A program made the position numbers and the translations under genes. Below are positions 1 to 5,607 of a DNA stretch of 6,471 nucleotides, piece after piece (position 1 is the first letter of the stretch; each line of letters begins with the position of its first letter). Source of the DNA: CAYUWG01 sp964448285 (GTDB taxonomy: Bacteria; Bacteroidota; Ignavibacteria; SZUA-365); assembly GCA_964448285.1 (NCBI GenBank), contig CAYUWG010000134.1, positions 1 to 6,471 of the forward strand, written 5' to 3'. The notes beneath the pieces are model-generated. The model was not told the DNA's origin, did not search any database, and worked only from the letters and a program-made list of their open reading frames with translations.

Positions 1-802
1 TCCCGAAACTCTTCGTGAAAGCTGAGAACGTCTGTGAAGATTGTTGAAATTCTCCCGAGGCATACTGAGTCAATCCCACGAGATATTGCGTGATCGGAAA
101 TAGTGCGAGACTATCTCTCGTGGTCAATGAAATCGGATTCTTGATCCAACCGGTAATCGCTCCCGAGACCACGACCTTCGTCCAATCCCCACGGAAGTCG
201 ATGATCGTGTAGTCATCCGATGGAAGGAGTCTGCCGGCTTCAGGGCTTTCGTCTTCCGGATTGATGCGAATCGTCATCGGGCTTTCGAGTATCTGGCTCA
301 GGCGTTGAAGTTCACTCGTCAAGAAGAGGATAGGTGTGAAATTAGTCTGCGACGAAGGGAGAGAAGAGGTAATCTCCGACTCACCCGTGTTATAGCTCAG
401 TGCAAGATTGTTCGAGTTGAATCCTTGCTGGGAGACCATTCGGAGATAGGAATAGACGTAGTAGCCCTCATCCTCTTCATAGAATTCGCCCCACATGACG
501 AAGGCTGCTTTGTGCTTCTGACCGAACGCATTGACGTTCTCCGGTCGCTCCGAAATACGGTCGTCAGGATTTCTCGTGCTGAGGAACGAAGCCCCTCCAC
601 CCGGACGAACTTCGCGCGCGATTTGATGAGCAAATATCCGCGAGAGAACTCTTCCGATGGACATCTCACCGGGGGATTCAAACTCAACGACCAGCACTTG
701 CTGGCGATTTTGCGGGAGGACAAATGTCTGGCCGAGCTTCTGACTGAAACTCATTCCGGCCAGAAGAATGGTAACGAGCAACGTGGAGATGAAGTGTTTC
801 AT
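1..802 (-). CDS. Exported protein with VMWG domain, SH3-like domain and TPR-like helices (3' end beyond window)
   Basis: The reading frame is open from an ATG at 802 to the left edge, giving 267 residues without a stop; the C-terminus is missing. Residues 1-20 are a signal peptide (MKHFISTLLVTILLAGMSFS), so the product is exported. Residues 35-125 look like an alpha/beta domain: strand VLVVEF, helix MSIGRVLSRIFAHQIAREV, then FVMWGEF followed by a Tyr-rich strand. Residues 188-222 resemble a bacterial SH3 domain (RLLPSDDY, GDWTKV, GAITGWI). Residues 233-266 form a TPR-like helix pair (QYLVGLTQYASGEF and on). The ATG overlaps the upstream stop as ATGA and has a GGAG ribosome site, so translation is probably coupled. 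SH3-like and TPR modules usually bind proteins or cell wall; no catalytic motif is seen. I do not recognise the family, and the function is unknown. Confidence 0.85.
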   Translation of the reverse strand, partial: MKHFISTLLVTILLAGMSFSQKLGQTFVLPQNRQQVLVVEFESPGEMSIGRVLSRIFAHQIAREVRPGGGASFLSTRNPDDRISERPENVNAFGQKHKAAFVMWGEFYEEDEGYYVYSYLRMVSQQGFNSNNLALSYNTGESEITSSLPSSQTNFTPILFLTSELQRLSQILESPMTIRINPEDESPEAGRLLPSDDYTIIDFRGDWTKVVVSGAITGWIKNPISLTTRDSLALFPITQYLVGLTQYASGEFQQSSQTFSAFTKSFG

Positions 803-1485
803 TTCTTCTCTCCAATCGGCTTGAGTTGCTTTGCAAGATTGCTCTTCTCGATGTTCGCCAGTGTCGTGCTCATATCTGTGGAGAGGACGTCCGGCAAGCC
901 CTTGAGATCCTTCGCATAGAGGAAACACTTTCGAGCAAGCGCGGCATCGCCCCGGCGAAGGTGATCCTTCCCGACGATGTATGCGCTGAATGCTAAATAG
1001 GTATCGGTAACGAGCATCCGCGGTTCTTTCCCGTAAACGATATTCGAAAGGCCGGTCAAAGGCTTATCGATGAGCGATGTGAGGTTGAGCGCGGATTTCA
1101 ATTGACCTGCGCCCTGATCGATGAAGCCCCACATGACGCCGGGCGAAAGAAGTTTTTTCCCGGTGGAAATGGCTTCTTCGGCGCTGCTCACCTGCGTGCC
1201 GGAACACCACTTCACGTTGAATCCCCGGTTGCCCAATAATCCGCGCTGATTGAGATCCTGGCGGATGCCGGAGTTCAACTTGAACGTGAGTCGGTCCAAA
1301 AACTTATTCAACTGTTCCTGAGAGATATCCGGGGATTTCAGGTCGAAGAGAAAAACGGTAACCGCATTTTTCGTCGCTTCCGTGCATTGACCGAGCGCTA
1401 CTTTTCCATAAAGAAGAAAGTAGGCCAGCGTGATTGCAGGAATGAATCGAGTGAGAGCTCGTAACGATGATAAGTTCAATCGCAT
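799..1485 (-). CDS. Exported protein of unknown function with VMWG domain and C-terminal TPR-like helices
   Basis: A complete protein of 228 residues. Residues 1-32 form a signal peptide with a long hydrophobic core (ITLAYFLLYGKVALG). Cys34 follows at once, but LGQC is not a lipobox, so a soluble periplasmic or envelope protein is more likely than a lipoprotein. Residues 41-135 look alpha/beta: strand AVTVFLFDL, a helix with FLDRLTFKL, a second part with VKWCSGTQV, then GVMWGFI and a further strand. Cys34 and Cys94 could form a disulfide. Residues 163-222 are helical and TPR-like (YIVGKDHLRRGDAALARKCF). The next gene overlaps it by four bases and shares this layout, so the two products may work as a pair. 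The gene begins 88 bases after the kinase stop, with no clear terminator or promoter between, so it is probably cotranscribed with the kinase. The start is the first ATG before the signal peptide; no strong ribosome site is seen. Function unknown. Confidence 0.85.
   Translation of the reverse strand: MRLNLSSLRALTRFIPAITLAYFLLYGKVALGQCTEATKNAVTVFLFDLKSPDISQEQLNKFLDRLTFKLNSGIRQDLNQRGLLGNRGFNVKWCSGTQVSSAEEAISTGKKLLSPGVMWGFIDQGAGQLKSALNLTSLIDKPLTGLSNIVYGKEPRMLVTDTYLAFSAYIVGKDHLRRGDAALARKCFLYAKDLKGLPDVLSTDMSTTLANIEKSNLAKQLKPIGEKK
810..813 (-). promoter_or_regulatory. Shine-Dalgarno site for the ATG at 802
   Basis: On the minus strand GGAG stands 7 bases before the ATG at 802, inside the last codons of the upstream gene. 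Together with the ATGA overlap it decides this start and suggests coupled translation. It is the only clear ribosome site in the window; the starts at 1485 and 5170 have none. Confidence 0.7.
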
Positions 1486-1573
1486 TGTCTTTGCATCTTT
1501 CGATTTCGTTTTGGGGATGTGAGTAAACAGATACTCGGCCTCAAGCTATGGCATCGAAGGGTGACTTGCAAGA

Positions 1574-4500
1574 TTACTTTATAGGAAGCGTTACCGTGAA
1601 CGTCGATCCTTCTCCCTGTCTGCTCGAAACCGTCAGCGCTCCTTGATGGCCTTTCACGACGATATCATAACTCAACGAAAGTCCTAAGCCCGTTCCCGTC
1701 CCCGTCGGTTTTGTCGTAAAGAACGGTTCGAAAATTTTTTCGCGATTCTTCTCCGGGATGCCGACGCCGTTGTCTTCGATCTCGACGACGATACTCCTTG
1801 CGTTCTTCCTCGTTCGAACGGTAACAGTCGGCATGAAGGTCTCATCGTTCAGCTTCTTCGCCTTCTCATCGACGGCATGCATCGCATTCGTGATCAGATT
1901 CAAAAAGACGCGTGAAATCTCCTGGGGGACGACTTCGATCTTCCCGATCGCCTCGTCAAACTCACGCTTCATCGAGCACTGGAAGGTGCTGTCCTTTGCG
2001 CGAATGCCATGAAAGGCGAGGTTGAGATACTCTTCGAGAACGCCGTTGATGTCCGTCGGCTGGCGCTCTCCCGATTCACCGCTGGAGTGTAATAACATGC
2101 TTCGGACGATACTGTCGGCACGCTTTCCGTGCTCGTTGATCTTTGAAGCGTTCATCTTCAGGTCATTGAGGATATCGGATACGTATTCGATGATTTCCTT
2201 TACTGGTTTATCGTGGTTATTCCTTAGCTCTTCTTCCAATTCAGTGAAGAGTTCAACCGAGAGAGCGGAGAAGTTATTGACGAAGTTGAGCGGGTTCTTG
2301 ATTTCATGCGCAATGCCTGCGGTCAGTTGACCGAGCGAAGCCATCTTTTCAGCGTGCACGAGTTGTTGTTGCGCAGCTTGCAGTTCGCGATGCGATTGAT
2401 CCAATGCCTGGTATGCCTTCTCCAACTCTCGCGCCTTTTCCAATTCCAATTCCTTCCGCTCGTTTTCCGCTTGCAGGGCACGCGCCGTCGCTTCCGCAAC
2501 TTCGGCTTGCGCGGCAACGGCTTTGGCTTGTTGCTCGGCAGCGGCGGCCTGAAGCTCCGCGGCCTCGGCGCGTAGTTCCGCTTCGCGTATTTGCGCCTGA
2601 TGACGTTCCTTCCTGATCAGCCGTGCGCGCTGAACCTTGTTGGCCGTGAACAGCACGATGATCACGAAGATGAAATAGCCGGCATACGCCCAATACGTGA
2701 GATACCATGGCGGCGTAATGATGATGCGAATGGATGCGCCTTCTTCATTCCAAACGCCATCGCTGTTGCTGCCTGTGACGATGAGCGTGTATGTGCCCGG
2801 TTCGAGGTTCGTGTAGGTGACGAAGCGTCGCTTTGCTGTCGTATAATTCCAGTCCGGATCGAAACCCTCAAGCTTGTACTTGTAAATGTTCTTGTCCGGA
2901 TTGTTGAAGCTGAGGACGGCGAACTCAAATGAAAACACCTTCTGGCTGTAGGGGAGAACGATCTCTTCCGTTTCCATGACCGATGCCCGAAGGAGTTTCG
3001 TCTCATCGTTGGGGCGAACCGGTTTGTTGAACGCGAGGAACTCCGTGAACTGTACCGGTGGAACGTACTTCCGCTCGTGTATGCTGTCCGGATGGAAGGC
3101 GGTGAATCCGTTCGGGCTGCCGAAGTAAAGATATCCCCGGCTGTCACGATGCGAACCACCCTGATTGAAATCGTTTCCGGGAAGGCCGTCGCTCACGTCG
3201 AAGTTTCGCACTTTGATATCGGAGCCGCCTCCTTCGGCTTGATCAAACGTGATCTTCGAAATACCCGCCGCCGTACTGACCCAGAGACTTCCACCATGAT
3301 CCGGGAGGATGCTGAAAACATGATCGCTTGGAAGTCCGTGTGATTGTCCGAATGCGGTGAACTTCCCCGTCTTGCGATTCAATCGGTTCAGCCCGCCGCC
3401 GGCCGTACCGACATAGATGTAATCTCCGATCGAATTGATGCTCCAGACGAGGTTGTTCGAAAGCGACGAGGAATCATTCGGGACATGCTTGTAACGCCGG
3501 ACTTTCCCGGTCACCACGTCTAACGCGTTCAGCCCTGCGTCGTATGTTCCGATCCAGAGAGTTCCCGCATCGTCTTCATGGAGGGAAATGATCATGTCGC
3601 TGCTGATGCTGGACGAGTCATCGTAGTCGTAGCGATAATGGGTGAAAGCCTGCGTTGCGAAATCGAAGCGATTCAAGCCGCCGCCCGATGTCCCGATCCA
3701 GATGTTTCCCTCTCTGTCCTTCAGGAGAGCGCGCACGAAATCGTTCGAGAGATTCGATGGAAGCGTCGGGTCATGCCGGTACTCAGTGATTTTCCCGCTC
3801 GCTTTTTCGTAGGCAACCAATCCAAAGCCATAGGTACCGATCCAGAGGGAGCCCCTGCCGTCATCGCAAAGCGCATAGATATCGTTGACGTGCTGTTGCT
3901 TCGACCGGAGTTGTTCAAGATGCTGTGTGAATTTCCGCGTCTTCTTGTCCATGGCATTCAATCCGCCGCCGATCGTCCCGATCCATACGGAAGTCGCGTC
4001 CACGGCAAACGAAGTCACACGGTTGCTGCTGAGTGAGCGTGGATTATCCGGGTCGTTCTGGAATGAGGAAAAGAGCTTCATCTTGTTGAAGAAGCGGTTA
4101 AGCCCCAGTGACGTGCCGACCCAAAGGACGCCTTCGCGGTCGTTGTAAAGGCACGTAACGTCGTTGCTGCTGAGCGATTGCGGATTCGACGGTTCATTCT
4201 GATAGCGTGTGAATTTCCGTGTAAGAGGGTTGAAGACGTTCAACGCTCCACCCGATGATCCGATCCACAGCAGCCCTGACTGATCCTGGGCGATGGTGTT
4301 GATCGAGTTGTCGCTGAATAGTGATTGGACGTTCACCGCTTCAAGGGCGAACCGCTCGCATGTTTTCGTTTTCAGGTCGAAAGCGTTGAGAATGCCGCTG
4401 CCCGTTCCAAGCCACAGGGTGTTGTCGCCGTCATAGCACAGGCTCATGAGATAGTCTTCCGCAATCGACGTCGGGTCAGAGGGATTGTGGAGATAGCGCG

Positions 4501-5170
4501 TGAACCTGGCAGACTTCTTATCGAAAGAGTTCAATCCTCCGCGGGTGCCGATCCATAACATGCCTTTGCCGTCTTCGGTAATGCTGGAAACGCTGCTGTT
4601 ACTGATTGAAGACGGGTCGAGCGGATCGTTCTGGTAACGGCGAAATATCCCTTTATCTGGATCGAAGGAATTCAGTCCATCATACGTACCGATCCAGAGT
4701 AACCCGTTTCGATCTTCGTAGATACTCCGTACGCGGTTGTCGCTGAGCGAGGTCTCATCATCCGGTCTGTTCTGGTAGCGTGTAAAACGCATCAGCTTTC
4801 TGTCGTAAAGGTTCAGTCCGCCACCCATCGTACCGACCCAGAGCCGTCCCTTGGAATCCTCGAGGATCGCTCCTATCGGCCCTTCTGAAATTGTCGTCGA
4901 GTCCGTTGGATTGTGCCGGAAAACGACGAACGCGTATCCATCGAAGCGATTCAACCCATCAGCCGTCCCGATCCAGAGAAAACCGCGATGATCCTGATGG
5001 ATTGCGGTAACGCTGTTGTGGGACAGGTTATCGTATTCGGTTAGCTTCTTGAAATTGATCGCTCGAGGTTGCGCCAATGACGAACCGACGATGAAACACA
5101 GTAGAGGAATCAGCTTGAGCAAGCGACTCAAGTGGTAACGGTTTTCGGTAAAGTCCAGTCTATGTAGCAA
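1574..5170 (-). CDS. Two-propeller (Reg_prop/Y_Y_Y) membrane sensor histidine kinase
   Basis: This is a 1198-residue sensor kinase that autophosphorylates on histidine in response to a periplasmic signal. The TTG start at 5170 is forced: a stop lies two codons upstream and there is no ATG before the signal peptide (residues about 15-34); TTG codons 14 and 17 are alternatives. Residues 40-695 carry fourteen Reg_prop blades with W-I-G-T-x-G-G-L-N motifs, enough for two seven-bladed propellers. Y_Y_Y domain: about 705-820. One transmembrane helix: about 823-843. An Ala/Glu/Gln-rich coiled coil (850-940) stands where a HAMP could be. His955 in AGIAHEIKNPL is the phospho-acceptor; N-box Asn1095 (NLITNA), G1 DNGVG at 1133-1137, F-box FEPFF, and G2 GTGTGLGL at 1157-1164 are all intact, so the kinase should be active. 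Unlike hybrid relatives, it has no receiver or AraC-type output domain; the partner regulator is elsewhere. Propeller kinases of this type often sense glycans, but the ligand here is unknown. Confidence 0.96.
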   Translation of the reverse strand: MLHRLDFTENRYHLSRLLKLIPLLCFIVGSSLAQPRAINFKKLTEYDNLSHNSVTAIHQDHRGFLWIGTADGLNRFDGYAFVVFRHNPTDSTTISEGPIGAILEDSKGRLWVGTMGGGLNLYDRKLMRFTRYQNRPDDETSLSDNRVRSIYEDRNGLLWIGTYDGLNSFDPDKGIFRRYQNDPLDPSSISNSSVSSITEDGKGMLWIGTRGGLNSFDKKSARFTRYLHNPSDPTSIAEDYLMSLCYDGDNTLWLGTGSGILNAFDLKTKTCERFALEAVNVQSLFSDNSINTIAQDQSGLLWIGSSGGALNVFNPLTRKFTRYQNEPSNPQSLSSNDVTCLYNDREGVLWVGTSLGLNRFFNKMKLFSSFQNDPDNPRSLSSNRVTSFAVDATSVWIGTIGGGLNAMDKKTRKFTQHLEQLRSKQQHVNDIYALCDDGRGSLWIGTYGFGLVAYEKASGKITEYRHDPTLPSNLSNDFVRALLKDREGNIWIGTSGGGLNRFDFATQAFTHYRYDYDDSSSISSDMIISLHEDDAGTLWIGTYDAGLNALDVVTGKVRRYKHVPNDSSSLSNNLVWSINSIGDYIYVGTAGGGLNRLNRKTGKFTAFGQSHGLPSDHVFSILPDHGGSLWVSTAAGISKITFDQAEGGGSDIKVRNFDVSDGLPGNDFNQGGSHRDSRGYLYFGSPNGFTAFHPDSIHERKYVPPVQFTEFLAFNKPVRPNDETKLLRASVMETEEIVLPYSQKVFSFEFAVLSFNNPDKNIYKYKLEGFDPDWNYTTAKRRFVTYTNLEPGTYTLIVTGSNSDGVWNEEGASIRIIITPPWYLTYWAYAGYFIFVIIVLFTANKVQRARLIRKERHQAQIREAELRAEAAELQAAAAEQQAKAVAAQAEVAEATARALQAENERKELELEKARELEKAYQALDQSHRELQAAQQQLVHAEKMASLGQLTAGIAHEIKNPLNFVNNFSALSVELFTELEEELRNNHDKPVKEIIEYVSDILNDLKMNASKINEHGKRADSIVRSMLLHSSGESGERQPTDINGVLEEYLNLAFHGIRAKDSTFQCSMKREFDEAIGKIEVVPQEISRVFLNLITNAMHAVDEKAKKLNDETFMPTVTVRTRKNARSIVVEIEDNGVGIPEKNREKIFEPFFTTKPTGTGTGLGLSLSYDIVVKGHQGALTVSSRQGEGSTFTVTLPIK
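3086..5053 (-). repeat. Fourteen degenerate propeller-blade repeats within the kinase gene
   Basis: The coding sequence repeats about every 141 bases (47 codons). The blade motifs start at residues 66, 111, 159, 206, 253, 302, 350, 396, 443, 491, 539, 585, 630 and 681. Most read L-W-[IV]-G-T followed by G-G-L-N. On the plus strand this shows as a recurring 'ccgatccagag'-like string. Blades 13 and 14 (WVSTAAGI, YFGSPNGF) differ in the way usual for the last blades before a Y_Y_Y domain. The copies are diverged, so this is old protein repetition and not recent DNA duplication. Confidence 0.93.
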
Positions 5171-5201
5171 TGATCAGGCAATCGTGCGGTTTGAACTTGG
5201 G

Positions 5202-5232
5202 CGAAGATAGGCACAATACGCGGAGCCTGCAA
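5202..5232 (-). promoter_or_regulatory. Probable Bacteroidota-type promoter for the kinase operon
   Basis: On the minus strand TTG (5232-5230) is followed after exactly 20 bases by TATCTTCG (5209-5202). The Bacteroidota housekeeping consensus is TTTG or TTG, 19-21 bases, TAnnTTTG, so the -7 box matches in 5 of its 6 fixed bases. Transcription would begin near 5196, leaving a leader of about 25 bases before the TTG start at 5170, which also supports that start. The call rests on motif match, spacing and position. Confidence 0.6.
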
Positions 5233-5280
5233 GCGTCGGCACGGCAACACAGGTAGCAGATTATCGGTCGTCGCGAAAAT

Positions 5281-5306
5281 GGATTACTGATTGCGGATTA
5301 CGGATT
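5281..5306. repeat. GGATTAC repeat cluster, left copy
   Basis: GGATTAC occurs at 5281-5287 and 5295-5301, followed at once by GGATT (5302-5306). The 12-base string GGATTACGGATT (5295-5306) recurs in direct orientation at 5521-5532, beyond the palindrome. Confidence 0.7.
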
Positions 5307-5339
5307 CGCTTTTCGCATCAATCTCGTTCCCATCGCTCT

Positions 5340-5469
5340 CAGCCTGTGTGAAAAGGTTATTACTGAGTCATTGCGAGGAGCGAAGCGACGAAGCAATCTC
5401 TCAATACGATTCAAAATCGAGGGGATGAGATTGCTTCGCTACGCTCGCAATGACTTTTCAAACAGGCTG
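5340..5469. repeat. Nested imperfect palindrome (dispersed-repeat or MITE-like element)
   Basis: Three levels of inverted repeat share roughly one centre. Outer arms CAGCCTGTGTGAAAAG (5340-5355) and its complement (5454-5469) match at 15 of 16 bases. Middle arms 5367-5400 and 5427-5454 share 11 bases at each end (GTCATTGCGAG and GAAGCAATCTC), with 12 and 6 unpaired bases between. The core is CGATT-caa-AATCG (5407-5419). The left side has 11 extra bases (5356-5366). No target-site duplication is evident and there is no coding capacity. The TCATTGCGAG...GAAGCAATCTC string resembles dispersed intergenic repeats I recall from many bacterial genomes, but copy number here cannot be seen. Transcribed from either side it would fold into a long hairpin and may end the transcript of the right-hand gene. 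Confidence 0.85.
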
Positions 5470-5520
5470 TCCGCGTGGGAATGAAGTGCTCGACGCTCCG
5501 CGTCGCTTGCTCGATTATCG

Positions 5521-5534
5521 GGATTACGGATTAC
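5521..5534. repeat. GGATTAC direct repeat, right copy
   Basis: Two adjoining GGATTAC units. The first 12 bases repeat 5295-5306 exactly in the same orientation, so the pair brackets the palindrome at unequal distances (33 bases on the left, 51 on the right). That asymmetry argues against a simple target-site duplication. Confidence 0.7.
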
Positions 5535-5560
5535 ATTCATACAATCATACATTCATACAT
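5535..5560. repeat. 8-base tandem repeat (ATTCATAC)
   Basis: ATTCATAC, AATCATAC and ATTCATAC stand in tandem (5535-5558), followed by a partial AT. It adjoins the right GGATTAC copy. Short arrays like this can change length by replication slippage; no regulatory role is visible. Confidence 0.7.
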
Positions 5561-5607
5561 CCAGCACACCGTCCCTCCGTTCCCCCGTCCCACCGAAACA
5601 GCGTTCC

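Larger units (their letters stand above)
5171..5607. other. Repeat-rich intergenic region between the winged-helix gene and the kinase gene
   Basis: No credible gene lies in these 437 bases. From left to right they hold the kinase promoter, a GGATTACGGATT repeat cluster, a 130-base palindrome, a second GGATTACGGATT copy, an 8-base tandem repeat, and a pyrimidine-rich stretch up to the stop of the right-hand gene. The short open frames crossing it run through repeats or antisense to that gene. No classical hairpin-plus-T-run terminator follows the stop at 5608; the palindrome is the only strong hairpin. Confidence 0.8.

Noticed and set aside
305..919. 204-codon plus-strand open frame
   Set aside because: It lies antisense across two minus-strand genes that have signal peptides, overlapping ATGA junction and domain-like content. 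Its own product is charged, without recognisable domains, and it has no promoter or neighbour in its favour.
1384..1386. Lipoprotein anchor at Cys34 of the 228-residue protein
   Set aside because: The preceding residues are LGQ; Gln just before the Cys does not fit a lipobox.
1486..1573. Promoter before the gene at 1485 (TTG, 20 bases, TAGCTTGA on the minus strand)
   Set aside because: Spacing is right, but the -7 box lacks the conserved TTTG end, and the short gap fits cotranscription with the kinase. Too weak to list.
1486..1573. Terminator between the kinase gene and the 228-residue protein gene
   Set aside because: Only a short CTTGCAAG self-complement is visible, with no stable GC stem and no following T-run.
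1758..4558. Several open frames of 70-165 codons on both strands inside the kinase gene
   Set aside because: They are shadows of the kinase reading frame; their products are rich in Arg, Ser and Pro and show none of the order seen in the kinase frame.
5340..5560. CRISPR array
   Set aside because: The repeats are inverted or very short and have no regular unique spacers; no cas gene is present.
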